Shown here one piece after another: positions 16,112-24,941 of a DNA stretch of 64,000 nt (positions are counted from its first letter, which is position 1; every line of letters starts with the position of its first letter). A model generated the notes under the pieces. That model was given only the letters and a program-made list of their open reading frames with translations, ran no database searches and had not been told where the DNA came from. Both the position numbers and the translations under genes were made by a program. The DNA comes from Streptomyces sp. Y2F8-2 (lineage in GTDB: Bacteria > Actinomycetota > Actinomycetes > Streptomycetales > Streptomycetaceae): the NCBI RefSeq assembly GCF_014905555.1, contig NZ_BNGS01000008.1, forward strand, positions 1-64,000, written 5' to 3'.

Positions 16112-17488
16112 ATGCGCATAAGACAGTTCGCAGAAAGAGCAGCGCTCTCCGCTGCCATGAGCCTCTCGCTCCTCGGCCTCGGAACGACCGCCGCCGCCGC
16201 GGACACCAGCGCCCCACTGCCGATCAGCTCGTATCGGGACATGGCTGTCGACGCGGCTCATCAGCAGGTCTTTCTCAGTGATCCGTTCGGTGGCAGCGTT
16301 CTGGTGACGGACTACTCGGGCCAGGTCGTGAAGCAGATCGGCGGTGAGGCCGGTGCCTGGGGCATGGCGCTTTCCAGCGACTCCCGAACGCTGTACGTGG
16401 CACTCCGCGACGCCGGCGCGATCGCCGCGATCGACACCGCCACCTTGCAGGAGACCGCCCGGTACGACACCGGAACCGGCGCGGGCGCCTACGCTGGCCC
16501 GACCTCCCTCGCGCCGGCCGGAGGAAAGATCTGGTTCGGCTACAGCACCGACACCTGGAACGGCGCCCTCGGTTCCCTGGACCTGAGCGGTGCACAGCCG
16601 GTCGTCGCACGGGGCCAGGGCCTCGACACGTTCCGCGGCTCGCCGCGCCTGGCTGCCACGCCGCAGGACCCGGACACCCTCGTCGCCGCCGAATCCGACG
16701 GCAACGCCGCCACCCTGGCGGTGTACGACGTGAGCACCGGCCAGGCCGACGTACAGGCCAAGCGTGTCGACCCGGGAACGGACGGGTGCACGAGCCTGCA
16801 GGACCTCGCCTTGACGCCGGACGGCGCGCGGGTGGTCGTCGCCTGCGCCTCGCCCTACTACCACCAGGCGTTCCGCACGGCCAACCTGGCGGACGACGGC
16901 CGCTACACCACCAGCCACTACCCCAACGCCGTTGCCGTCGCCCCCGACGGCACCATCGCGGCGGGCATCGACGGCGCCTCCTCGCCCGACGTCCACCTGT
17001 TCGCGCAGGACGACTCCACGGCCTTCAAGACCTGGGACTTCCCTGCGTCGTCCCCGTACGCCACCAACACCCTTCAGTCCGCCGGTCTGGCCTGGGCTCC
17101 GGACGGCAGCAGGGTGTTCGCGGTCACCGAGGACAGCGGCTCCTCGTCCCTGACGCTGCAGGTCCTGGACTTCCCGCAGGTCGCCACCACCGTCACCGTG
17201 CAGGCACCCGCCTCCTCACCCCGGAACCAGAACCTCACCCTCACCGGAAAGCTCCAGGCGCCCGTGGGATTCGGCGCGGGGACCACCGTGGACATCTGGC
17301 GGCTCGACGACCCCACCGCGGGCGAGGGCACGCTGATCGGGTCCGCGACCGTCGCCGCGGACGGCACGTTCAGCTACACGGACCGGCCGAGGGCCAAGGG
17401 CGACGTCCAGTACACCGTGCAGTACGGAGGCGACGCGCGGCACACCAGTGCCTATGGCACGGTCACGGTCGACATCACCTCTGACTGA
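16112..17488 (+). CDS. Secreted beta-propeller protein with Ig-like tail (paralogue A)
   Basis: A 458-residue exported protein. The signal peptide spans residues 1-30 (cut after AAA). Residues 35-350 hold YncE/NHL-like propeller blades with repeated patterns such as GMALSSDSRTLYVAL, DLALTPDGARVVVAC, AVAVAPDGTIAAGI and GLAWAPDGSRVFAV. The last approximately 100 residues look like one Ig-like beta-sandwich (TVTVQAPASSPRNQNLTLTG to VTVDI). The ATG at 16112 is preceded by GAAGGAAG. It shares an unmistakable N-terminal pattern with the convergent gene at 17611-19911. No function is known; cell-surface binding is a guess. Confidence 0.86.
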   Translation: MRIRQFAERAALSAAMSLSLLGLGTTAAAADTSAPLPISSYRDMAVDAAHQQVFLSDPFGGSVLVTDYSGQVVKQIGGEAGAWGMALSSDSRTLYVALRDAGAIAAIDTATLQETARYDTGTGAGAYAGPTSLAPAGGKIWFGYSTDTWNGALGSLDLSGAQPVVARGQGLDTFRGSPRLAATPQDPDTLVAAESDGNAATLAVYDVSTGQADVQAKRVDPGTDGCTSLQDLALTPDGARVVVACASPYYHQAFRTANLADDGRYTTSHYPNAVAVAPDGTIAAGIDGASSPDVHLFAQDDSTAFKTWDFPASSPYATNTLQSAGLAWAPDGSRVFAVTEDSGSSSLTLQVLDFPQVATTVTVQAPASSPRNQNLTLTGKLQAPVGFGAGTTVDIWRLDDPTAGEGTLIGSATVAADGTFSYTDRPRAKGDVQYTVQYGGDARHTSAYGTVTVDITSD

Positions 17489-17527
17489 GTCCCGTCCGCC
17501 TCGCGCCACGGGCTCCGCTCGAACCCG

Positions 17528-17555
17528 CGCTCGGCCGGGGTTTCCCGGCCGAGCG
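17528..17555. terminator. Bidirectional terminator between the two propeller genes
   Basis: A perfect 12-bp stem CGCTCGGCCGGG / CCCGGCCGAGCG with a 4-base loop in the gap between convergent genes. Confidence 0.82.
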
Positions 17556-17610
17556 TGTCGCGCGGCCTCGGCTCAACTGCGGGCGCCGGGCGGCCCCGAG
17601 CGCTTCGGGC

Positions 17611-19911
17611 TCACCCGGGGTGGACCGTGAGGTACGTCCACTGGCTCCACACGCTGCCGGTCTGTGCGCCCTTGGCCGGTGGCGTGTAGTGGCCGCGGAT
17701 GCGGTAGTGGTCGTTGCTCGTGAAGAGCTTCAGAGCCCGGACGTAGCCGTACCAGCCGTCGGCGTACACGCCCCCGCAGTCCTGCGCGGTGACCTGATGC
17801 CAGGCCCCCGAGTAGTAGTGCTCGAGGTACACCGTCATGTGACCGCCCGACTGGCGGGGAGTGACCAGGAGGTTGAAGCCCATGTTGACTTCGGACTTGT
17901 AGAAGACCTGGTAGGTGGTGGTTCCGATGCGGGTGGTCCCGGTCGGCCACTGCATCTGCGTCCGGACCGTCGGCGTGACGGTCGTACCGGTCGTCACCGT
18001 GCGCGGCGCATAGCGGTAGTCGCCCGCGAAGGCCGCGCTGAAGACGGTGTTGCGGCTGATCCTGTAGTACGCCACGAGGTTGCCGTATGCGTCGACCTTG
18101 CCGCTCTTGAGCTGCGTCCGCGACGCGCCCGCGGGCTGGGCGTACAGCGTCACGACACGGGAGTTGTACGTCGTCCCCAGGTGCGCGGTCACCTTGACGG
18201 TCGCGCCGGAGTGGTACGACTTCGCGTCGGTCGCCACACTCAGGCCCGGAGTGGCCCGAGACACCTGCACCTTCGCCGACGCCGCGACCGGGAGGTAGGA
18301 CGTGCCGCCGTCGTAGGTGAAGGCGTAGGTGTTCGCGCCGCCGACCTGCGGGGTGTCGTGGAAGACGAAACCGCCGTCAGCGGCGACGGGCACGGTGCCC
18401 ACCGCATAGCCGGAGGGGTGCGCCTGGTCGGTCTTGACGACGTGGACCGCGCCGGTCGTCACATGCGCGTGCGGCCAGGTGAGCCGACCGGTGACGCTCA
18501 TCGCTGCGGCACGGTTCGCAGCGGAGGGAGCGGTCAGCGCCATGGTGGGCGCGTACTTCGCCACCGGGATGTCGAAGGTCCGGCTCGCCGGGGCGTAGTG
18601 GCCGCCTCCCGAGTAGTCGACGCGGAAGCTCAGGGAGCCGGTGGCAGGAGCGGTGCCGGCGACGGAGTAGGAGCCGAAGAAGTCGACCGGTATGTGTGCC
18701 GGGGTGCTTGTCGGGTCCGGGATGAGCAGGCCGTCCGGATCGGCGTCGTCGTAGCGGGTCATCCGTACGGTGCCCGGAATCATGGACTCCCCGGCACTGA
18801 GGCTGAGCGGCGAGTCGAAGTCCGTCCGGAACGTGTAGGCCTCGCCGGGGGCGAGCGGGGTGGTGGTCGAGCTGCCGTAGAGACGGACCCAGGCGGTTTC
18901 GGGGTCACGGGCTGTCCGGAGCGTCGGGGTGCCTCCGGCGGCGTCCACGCCCACGGCGTAGAGCCGGCTCCCGTCCGGTGCCCAGGCGAGGCCGTCCGGG
19001 GCCAGGCGCAGCGGGTCGTCGAAGTAGTACTCGCGGTAGTAGCCCGCGCCTGTTTCCGGAAATGCCTCGAAGGCGCCATTGCAGCCGCAGCCGGCCAGAG
19101 TGCCGTCCGGGGCCACGGCGACGGCGTCGGCGGCCACCGGCGTGGCGAACTGCCCGTCGACCGCCAGGTCCGAGACCCGGTACCGGTTGCTGCTCGCGCG
19201 CAGCCAGGACGAGACCGCCAGATGCTGCCCGTCCGCCGTGACCGCGAAGTCGCTCAGGTCGGGGACGGGCAGCGCCTTCGCGGCCTGCCGGGTCAGCGCA
19301 CCGCCCTCGGCCCGGTACGTGACGACGGCGGAGGTGTCGCCCGTCTGCGCGGCGGCCGCGAGGACGCCGGAGGGCGTCGGGGTCGTCGTCAGCATCGGCG
19401 CTGCCGGCCAACTGCCGGAATCCTGCCGCACCGTGACGGTTCCGGCCCCGTCGACGGATCCGATGCCGCCGGCGCCCGCCGTGCCGTACCCGAACCAGAG
19501 GGTGCCCCCGGCGACGGCCAGCGAGTCCGGACGGGTGCCCGCGCCCGTGCCGTACCTAGCGGACTCGGTCAGGCTCTCCGTGCTGATCGCCGCGATCACG
19601 TCCTGGTCGGGCAGAGCCGCGTACAGTGCGGATCCGTCGTCGGAGAGGGCGAGACCGGTGGCGCCCGGCTCACCGCCGATCATCGTCGGGTTCCCACCGT
19701 CGAGGTCGGTGACGAGAATGCCGTCGGTGCCGGAGCCGCCGCTGATGAACAGGTGTCCGTGCGGGGCGTCCACCACCATGTGCGCGAAGTGCGCAATCGG
19801 CAGCGGTACGTCCGAGGCCGCGTACGAGTCGACCGTGCCGGGACCGAGGACGGTCGTCAGTCCGAGGAGCAGAGCTGCGGCGGTTGGCGGCGAGAATCGC
19901 GCCAGCTTCAT
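17611..19911 (-). CDS. Secreted beta-propeller protein with several Ig-like domains (paralogue B)
   Basis: A 766-residue exported protein. The start MKLARFSPP at 19911 gives a normal signal peptide; the frame extends 13 codons further upstream. Residues 32-345 form propeller blades (ATGLALSDDGSALYAAL, DFAVTADGQHLAVSS, DGLAWAPDGSRLYAVGV). The rest contains three or more Ig-like repeats (APTMALTAPSAANRAAAMSV, TPGLSVATDAKSYHSGATVK) and a C-terminal domain rich in Tyr and Trp. PLPIAHFAHMVVDAPHGHLF aligns with PLPISSYRDMAVDAAHQQVF of paralogue A, so the pair arose by an old inverted duplication. Function unknown. Confidence 0.86.
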   Translation of the reverse strand: MKLARFSPPTAAALLLGLTTVLGPGTVDSYAASDVPLPIAHFAHMVVDAPHGHLFISGGSGTDGILVTDLDGGNPTMIGGEPGATGLALSDDGSALYAALPDQDVIAAISTESLTESARYGTGAGTRPDSLAVAGGTLWFGYGTAGAGGIGSVDGAGTVTVRQDSGSWPAAPMLTTTPTPSGVLAAAAQTGDTSAVVTYRAEGGALTRQAAKALPVPDLSDFAVTADGQHLAVSSWLRASSNRYRVSDLAVDGQFATPVAADAVAVAPDGTLAGCGCNGAFEAFPETGAGYYREYYFDDPLRLAPDGLAWAPDGSRLYAVGVDAAGGTPTLRTARDPETAWVRLYGSSTTTPLAPGEAYTFRTDFDSPLSLSAGESMIPGTVRMTRYDDADPDGLLIPDPTSTPAHIPVDFFGSYSVAGTAPATGSLSFRVDYSGGGHYAPASRTFDIPVAKYAPTMALTAPSAANRAAAMSVTGRLTWPHAHVTTGAVHVVKTDQAHPSGYAVGTVPVAADGGFVFHDTPQVGGANTYAFTYDGGTSYLPVAASAKVQVSRATPGLSVATDAKSYHSGATVKVTAHLGTTYNSRVVTLYAQPAGASRTQLKSGKVDAYGNLVAYYRISRNTVFSAAFAGDYRYAPRTVTTGTTVTPTVRTQMQWPTGTTRIGTTTYQVFYKSEVNMGFNLLVTPRQSGGHMTVYLEHYYSGAWHQVTAQDCGGVYADGWYGYVRALKLFTSNDHYRIRGHYTPPAKGAQTGSVWSQWTYLTVHPG

Positions 19912-20021
19912 GAAAGGCCCCCACACAACCTTCACGATCAAGGGGCGCAACCTAGCACGGAAAGATCAGCTGCCGATAGCGGGCGGGCGGAGATCACCCT
20001 CGAACGCGTCGTCCAGGGCGA

Positions 20022-20058
20022 CGGAGCGGGCGCCCTCGCCTCGAGGACGCCCGCTCCG
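20022..20058. terminator. Terminator after the NDH-2-like gene
   Basis: An 11-bp stem CGGAGCGGGCG / CGCCCGCTCCG with a 15-base loop, ten bases beyond the stop at 20068. Confidence 0.65.
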
Positions 20059-20067
20059 CGGGGCGCG

Positions 20068-21276
20068 TCAGGCCGGGGTCCCGACCGCCGGGCCCGTCCG
20101 GGCAGGCTCCTGCACTACGCGGCGGGTCCGGGTCGGTACCCCGAGCGTCGGGTTGGCGATGCTCCAGGCCGCGCCCTTGCAGACCAGCTCCTTGTAGAGG
20201 GCGGCGAGCCGTCCTGTCAGGGCCGCCCGGACGGCGCGGTCGTCGGCGGTGACGTACTGGATCAGGCCTTCCCTGCGGCCCAGCGAGATGCACTGGTTGA
20301 AGTAGCGCAGCGGTGCGTTCGGGAGCTTCCCGCCGGTCAGGCGCGCGGCGATGGCGTCGGCGGCCTGCCACGCCATGGGGGTGCCCGAGGCGCACGACAT
20401 CCGCAGCGGCTTGTCGCCGGGGCCCATCGCCATGGCCGCGTCGCCGACGGCGTACACGTCGGGGTGCGAGACCGAGCGCATGGTTCGGTCGACCACGATC
20501 CGGCCCGTGTCGGTGACTTCCAGGGTGGTGGCCTTCGCGATCGGGTGGACGGCGAAGCCGGTGGTCCACACGGTGACCGCGGCGGGGACGGACGTGCCGT
20601 CGGCGGTGGTGACGCGGTCGGCCTCGACGGCGGTGACGTCGGCGTGTTCGTGCACGGTGACGCCGAGCTTGCCGAAGACCTGCCGCAGGTGCCGGCGGCC
20701 CTTGGGCGAGAGCCAGTCGCCGAGGCCGCCGCGGGCGGCGAGGGCGACATCGAGGTCCGGGCGGGCCTCGGCGATCTCGGCCGCGGCCTCCAGGCCGGTG
20801 AGTCCGCCGCCGACCACGACCACGGGCTGTCCGGCGTCCAGGCGGGCCAGGCGCTCGCGCAGCCGGAGCGCTCCGGGACGACTGGCGATCTCGTGGGCGT
20901 GCTCGGCGGTGCCGGGGACGCCCTGGTCGTTCCAGCCGCTGCCGAGGGCGTACACGAGGGTGTCGTACGCCAGCTCCTCCATCCGCCCCTCGGTGCCGTT
21001 CGCGTCGACGACGGTCACGGTCCTGCGGTCGACGTCGACGCCGGTGACCTTCGCGAGCTTCAGTTCGACGCCGGTGCCCGCGAAGATCTCGCGGAGCGCC
21101 CGGCGTTCGAGGTCCTGGCCGACCGCGAGCTGGTGCATCCGGACGCGCTCGACGAAGTCGGGCTCGGCGTTGACGAGGGTGATGGCGACGTCTTCACGGC
21201 GCAGCCGCTTGGCGAGGCGCCCGGCGGCGATGGCTCCGGCGTATCCGGCTCCGAGGACGACGATGCGGTGCTGCAT
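20068..21276 (-). CDS. NDH-2-like FAD/NAD(P)-dependent oxidoreductase
   Basis: A 402-residue flavoprotein of the type II NADH dehydrogenase/Pyr_redox_2 family. The FAD-binding fold is at the N-terminus (IVVLGAGYAGAIAAGRLAKR), the NAD(P)-binding fold begins near residue 150 (PVVVVGGGLTGLEAAAEIAE), and the second FAD motif is YAVGDAAMAM near 285. The ATG at 21276 has AAGGAAG upstream. It follows the ECF41-type sigma gene on the same strand; that sigma group is typically linked to an oxidoreductase-type gene it controls, so this is the likely target. The electron acceptor cannot be deduced. Confidence 0.9.
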   Translation of the reverse strand: MQHRIVVLGAGYAGAIAAGRLAKRLRREDVAITLVNAEPDFVERVRMHQLAVGQDLERRALREIFAGTGVELKLAKVTGVDVDRRTVTVVDANGTEGRMEELAYDTLVYALGSGWNDQGVPGTAEHAHEIASRPGALRLRERLARLDAGQPVVVVGGGLTGLEAAAEIAEARPDLDVALAARGGLGDWLSPKGRRHLRQVFGKLGVTVHEHADVTAVEADRVTTADGTSVPAAVTVWTTGFAVHPIAKATTLEVTDTGRIVVDRTMRSVSHPDVYAVGDAAMAMGPGDKPLRMSCASGTPMAWQAADAIAARLTGGKLPNAPLRYFNQCISLGRREGLIQYVTADDRAVRAALTGRLAALYKELVCKGAAWSIANPTLGVPTRTRRVVQEPARTGPAVGTPA

Positions 21277-21359
21277 CTTCCTTGCTCCTGTCTCGAGCGC
21301 TGCTGTCGTGGCGGGTTCGCCCCTTGAACCGGGCGGCCCGCCGTTTCCTGACAGGAACG

Positions 21360-21381
21360 CGATGTGAAGCACCTCACATCG
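21360..21381. promoter_or_regulatory. Perfect palindrome between sigma factor and oxidoreductase genes
   Basis: CGATGTGA-N6-TCACATCG, 8-bp arms, 13 bases after the sigma stop and about 85 bp before the oxidoreductase ATG. A dimeric regulator site or a short attenuator hairpin both fit. A TGTCAGG box, resembling the -35 half of ECF41 promoters, lies just downstream on the minus strand (about 21349-21355). Confidence 0.5.
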
Positions 21382-21393
21382 GGGTCGGAAGAG

Positions 21394-22338
21394 TCAGAAG
21401 GCGCTGAGCAGGGGTTCGCCGTGGTCGGCGGCCGCCCATCGCCGGGTCGCGCGTTCGAGCTTGTCGGGGTTGACCTGGTTGCGGAAGGCGGCGATGCCCT
21501 CGGCGGTGATCTCCAGGCACATGACGCCGACGACCCGGCCGTCGACGACCGCCACGAGGGCGGGGTCGCCGTTGGCGGTCGTGGCGTACACCTCGGGTGA
21601 GCCGCCGACCAGGGCCTGCTTGGCCTTGCTCGGTTTGAACAGGCCGCGCATGAACTTCGCGACCGCCAGGGCGCCTTCGAACGCCTTGGCGCGGGCCGGG
21701 ACCTTCCCGCCGCCGTCGCCGATCGAGACGGCGTCCTGGGTGAGCAGCCGCACGAGCGGCTCCGTCCGGCCGCTGGTGGCGGCCGCGAGGAACTCATGGA
21801 CGATCCGCCGGGCGGCGGCCTCGTCGATCTCGCTGCGGGCCCTGCCGTCCGCGACGTGCTTCTTCGCGCGGTGGAAGATCTGCTGGCTGGCGGCCTCGGT
21901 GATGTCGAGGATCTCGGCGATCTCCCGGTGCGGGTAGTCGAAGGCCTCCCGCAGCACGTACACCGCCCGCTCGTTCGGGGAGAGACGCTCCAGCAGGGCG
22001 AGCACCGCGTACGAGACCGATTCGCGCTGTTCGGCCGTGTCCGCCGGGCCGAGCATCGGATCCCCGGCGAGCAGCGGCTCGGGGAGCCACTGGCCCACGT
22101 AGGTCTCGCGCCGGGCGCGGGCCGAGGTGAGCTGGTTGAGGCACAGGTTGGTGAGGACCTTCGTCAGCCAGGCCTCGGGGACCTCGATGCGGTCGACGTC
22201 GGAGGCCTGCCAGCGCAGGAACGTCTCCTGCACGGCGTCCTCGGCCTCGCTCGCGGAGCCGAGGAGGCGGTAGGCGATGGCCTCCAGGCGGGACCTGGAG
22301 GCCTCGAACCGGTCCACGTCGCTCATGGTCAGGGCCAT
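21394..22338 (-). CDS. ECF41-type sigma factor with fused SnoaL-like domain
   Basis: A 314-residue sigma factor. Region 2 covers about residues 12-78 (AIAYRLLGSASEAEDAVQET), region 4 about 105-160 (LLERLSPNERAVYVLREAFD, IAEILDITEAASQQIFHRAK), and the rest is a SnoaL-like regulatory domain. The two motifs that mark the ECF41 group are present: DGGGK at 208-212 and NPDKL at 290-294. In this group the C-terminal domain replaces a separate anti-sigma factor. The start at 22338 (MALTMSDVD) has AGGA upstream; a 101-codon extension is discarded as non-coding. It lies next to a flavin oxidoreductase, its probable target. Confidence 0.92.
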   Translation of the reverse strand: MALTMSDVDRFEASRSRLEAIAYRLLGSASEAEDAVQETFLRWQASDVDRIEVPEAWLTKVLTNLCLNQLTSARARRETYVGQWLPEPLLAGDPMLGPADTAEQRESVSYAVLALLERLSPNERAVYVLREAFDYPHREIAEILDITEAASQQIFHRAKKHVADGRARSEIDEAAARRIVHEFLAAATSGRTEPLVRLLTQDAVSIGDGGGKVPARAKAFEGALAVAKFMRGLFKPSKAKQALVGGSPEVYATTANGDPALVAVVDGRVVGVMCLEITAEGIAAFRNQVNPDKLERATRRWAAADHGEPLLSAF

Positions 22339-22595
22339 GGCCCTGATCCTAGCCGTCGCGATGCGCGACGACCTTCGCATGACGGGGGCGGCCGTGCGCT
22401 GCTCGGCACCGGGCTGCTCGAACTGCCCGGCGCCCACAACGACAACACGGCCCATCCCGGGCCCCGCCGGCGTCTGCGCGAGCTTCTGCGCGACACGGCC
22501 TGACACGGGTGGCGACCCCGGCGTCGAGGTGGGGGCGCTCGACAGGACGGCGAGGAAGGTGCGTCGTGACGGAGCGGCAGTTAGCCTCCCCGTCC

Positions 22596-23090
22596 ATGAA
22601 CTGGCTTCCCGATGACTTCGTCCACCCCGTCCGCGTGCCACTCCCCGGTGGCCATCACCTGCGCCCCATCTCCGCCGCCGACACGGACCTCGACTACCCG
22701 GCGGTCATGGGATCGCGGGAACGGCTGTGGTCCATCTTCGGCGAGGCATGGGGCTGGCCTCCCGCCACCCTGACGTACGACCAGGACCGCGACGACCTGC
22801 TGCACCACGAGCGGGAGATCGCCGAGCACAAGGCCTTCAACTACGCGCTCTTCGACGAGGCCGGCACCGCCCTGCTGGGCTGTGTGTACATCGACCCGCC
22901 GGAGAAGACCGGCGCCGATGCCGAGGTCTCCTGGTGGGTGGTGGACGACCAGGTCGGCACCGACCTCGAACGCACCCTGGACGCGTTCGTCCCGCAGTGG
23001 ATCGCCGACGCCTGGCCCTTCCGCGAGCCGCGCTACATAGGGCGCGACCTCACCTGGAAGGAGTGGCTCGCTCTCCCCGACAACGTCTGA
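22596..23090 (+). CDS. GNAT-like acetyltransferase-fold protein
   Basis: A 164-residue protein. It opens MNWLPDDFVHPVRVPLPGGH with HLRPISAADTDLDYPAVMGS, keeps GWPPATLTYDQDRDDLLHHE and LLGCVYIDPPEKTGADAEVS followed by WWVVDD, a pattern conserved in actinobacterial GNAT-fold proteins. The acetyl-CoA pyrophosphate loop is not obvious, so catalysis is uncertain. The ATG at 22596 is taken as start because similarity begins there. A GTG at 22566 has a better ribosome site (GAGGAAGG) and would add ten residues including a TTA codon (L6), so bldA dependence is possible. Confidence 0.78.
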   Translation: MNWLPDDFVHPVRVPLPGGHHLRPISAADTDLDYPAVMGSRERLWSIFGEAWGWPPATLTYDQDRDDLLHHEREIAEHKAFNYALFDEAGTALLGCVYIDPPEKTGADAEVSWWVVDDQVGTDLERTLDAFVPQWIADAWPFREPRYIGRDLTWKEWLALPDNV

Positions 23091-23092
23091 CA

Positions 23093-23116
23093 AACCCCGG
23101 GCCAGGGCCTGGGGTT
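23093..23116. terminator. Bidirectional terminator between GNAT-like and SDR genes
   Basis: AACCCCGGGCC / GGCCTGGGGTT with a 2-base loop and one mismatch fills the 31-bp gap between the convergent stops. Confidence 0.75.
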
Positions 23117-23121
23117 CGTGG

Positions 23122-24066
23122 TCAGTTGCGAGCCGGGGGCCACGCCACGACCGCGCCGGGTGCCTCGGGCGCGAGCGCCGGGTGCGCGGTGAGCAGGTCG
23201 GCGAGGTCGACACGGATGAGGAACTCGCGCCGGATGCGGTCGGCGACGTCGGAGACCTCTTCCGAGCCGTCGTCGGCGGGGTCGATGTGGACGCGGTACG
23301 GCCGCTGTCCGGCGGGGAGCGCGACGATGCGGGCGATCTCGTCGGAGACCATCGAGGCGTCCGCGTCCTCGGGGGCCAGCGCGGCCAGCTTCTGGGCGAC
23401 CTGTTCCATGAGGCCGGGGTACTTCGTCTCGTACTCCGCCTCGGTGGCGCTGTCGGCGGGGTGGCCGGAGTGGGCGAAGTGATGGGTGCCGCTGGTGAAC
23501 GAGCCGGGAACCACGATGGAGGTCTCCACCCCCCAGCGCGCGAGCTCGGCGGCGTAGCTCACGGCCAGGGAGTCCATGGCGGCCTTGGCGGCGAAGTAGG
23601 GGGCGAGGTACGGCGGGGTGCCGCCCTTGACGCTCGAGCTGGACACCCAGATCACCAGGCCCCGGCCCGCCTTCCGCAGGTGGGGCAGGACCGCCCGGTT
23701 GACGCGCTGGGTGGAGAGGACGTTCACGTCGTACAGCTCGGCGAGCTGCTCGGGGGTGAACGCCTCGGCCGGTCCGGTGACCATGTGCCCGGCGTTGTGG
23801 ATCAGGACGTCGATGCGGCCGTGCTCGGTGACGACCCGGTCGATGGCGGCGTCCACGGACGCCTGGGAGTTGACGTCGAGTTCGATGGCGCGCAGGTCGA
23901 CGCCGTGCCGGGCGCTGTAGTCGGCGGCGGCTTCGACCTGCGGCGCGTTGCGGGTGCCGGTCTGGCGCATGCCGGCGTAGACGGTGTGGCCGGAGTCGGC
24001 GAGGGCGCGGGCGGTCAGGGCGCCGAAGCCGCTGGAGGCACCGGTGATCACGACGATGTTCTTCAT
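23122..24066 (-). CDS. Short-chain dehydrogenase/reductase (314 residues)
   Basis: A classical SDR-type oxidoreductase. The cofactor site is TGASSGFG (residues 8-15), NAGH is near 92, the catalytic serine lies in WVSSSSVKGG near 143 and the YxxxK pair is YFAAK near 156-160. The roughly 60-residue C-terminal extension (DADASMVSDEIARIVALPAG, YRVHIDPADDGSEEVSDVAD) is larger than in minimal SDRs. Last gene of a minus-strand aldo-keto reductase-SDR-SDR operon, 87 bp after the second SDR gene. Substrate unknown; the arrangement suggests handling of reactive carbonyl compounds. Confidence 0.9.
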   Translation of the reverse strand: MKNIVVITGASSGFGALTARALADSGHTVYAGMRQTGTRNAPQVEAAADYSARHGVDLRAIELDVNSQASVDAAIDRVVTEHGRIDVLIHNAGHMVTGPAEAFTPEQLAELYDVNVLSTQRVNRAVLPHLRKAGRGLVIWVSSSSVKGGTPPYLAPYFAAKAAMDSLAVSYAAELARWGVETSIVVPGSFTSGTHHFAHSGHPADSATEAEYETKYPGLMEQVAQKLAALAPEDADASMVSDEIARIVALPAGQRPYRVHIDPADDGSEEVSDVADRIRREFLIRVDLADLLTAHPALAPEAPGAVVAWPPARN

Positions 24067-24153
24067 GGGAGTTCTCTCCTCGAGAGATGGCTTCGCGGTC
24101 GGGTGGGGGAGGGCTTCGGGACGGGAGGGCGTCAGGGAGGGGAGGTGGCCGGG

Positions 24154-24900
24154 TCAGGCCACGCCGCCGTTGGCGTACAGGACCTGGCCGTTGATCCAGC
24201 GCGCCGGGCCGGCGAGGAACGCGACCGCCTCGGCGATGTCCTCCGGCGTGCCCAGGCGCTCCAGGGGAGCTGCCTTGGACAGGTTGTCGATCGCGGCCTG
24301 GTCCTTGCCCTCCAGGAACAGGGGCGTGGCGGTGGGGCCGGGGGCCACCGCGTTGACGGTGACGTCCTTGCCCCGCAGTTCGCGGGCCAGGACCAGGGTC
24401 ATGGCCTCGACCGCGCCCTTGCTCGCCGCGTAGGCGCCGTAGTTCGGGAACTGCAGGCGGGTGACCGAGGTCGAGAAGTTGATGATCGCGCCACCGGCGC
24501 GCACCCGGCGGGCCGCCTGCTGGGAGACCACGAAGGTGCCGCGGATGTTGGTGCGGTGCATCCGGTCCAGGTCGTCCAGGTCGAGCGTGGCGATCGGTGA
24601 CAGCAGCATGATGCCCGCCGTGTTGACGACGACGTCGATGCCGCCGAACTCCCTCTCCACGGTGTCGAACGCCTCCGCCATGGCGTGCTCGTCGGCGATG
24701 TCGCCGCCGACCGCGATCGCCCGGCCGCCCGCCGCGGTGACCGCGGCGACCGTGTCGTCGGCGCGGGCCTTGTTGCCGGCGTAGTGCACGCCGACGGCGA
24801 TGCCGTCCCTGGCGAGGCGCTCGACGACGGCGCGGCCGATGCCGCCGGAGCCGCCGGTGACCAGGGCGACGCGGGGCGTGGTGGTGGTGTTGTCGGTCAT
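24154..24900 (-). CDS. Short-chain dehydrogenase/reductase (248 residues)
   Basis: A classical SDR of the FabG-like size class. TGGSGGIG lies at residues 15-22, NTAG near 91, the catalytic serine in INFSTSVTRL near 143 and YAASK near 156. The C-terminus RWINGQVLYANGGVA is the usual end of this family. The ATG at 24900 has a weak GGA box. It is the middle gene of the operon controlled by the divergent TetR regulator. Confidence 0.92.
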   Translation of the reverse strand: MTDNTTTTPRVALVTGGSGGIGRAVVERLARDGIAVGVHYAGNKARADDTVAAVTAAGGRAIAVGGDIADEHAMAEAFDTVEREFGGIDVVVNTAGIMLLSPIATLDLDDLDRMHRTNIRGTFVVSQQAARRVRAGGAIINFSTSVTRLQFPNYGAYAASKGAVEAMTLVLARELRGKDVTVNAVAPGPTATPLFLEGKDQAAIDNLSKAAPLERLGTPEDIAEAVAFLAGPARWINGQVLYANGGVA

Positions 24901-24941
24901 GGTGTTCCGTCCTTCGTGGCTGTGGGTTACGGGTGGGTGGG

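Noticed and set aside
17620..21327. 1,235-codon plus-strand open frame
   Set aside because: It runs antisense to the propeller B and oxidoreductase genes, has Val/Gly/Asp/Arg-rich composition typical of a shadow frame, and has no domain; the minus-strand genes have clear motifs.
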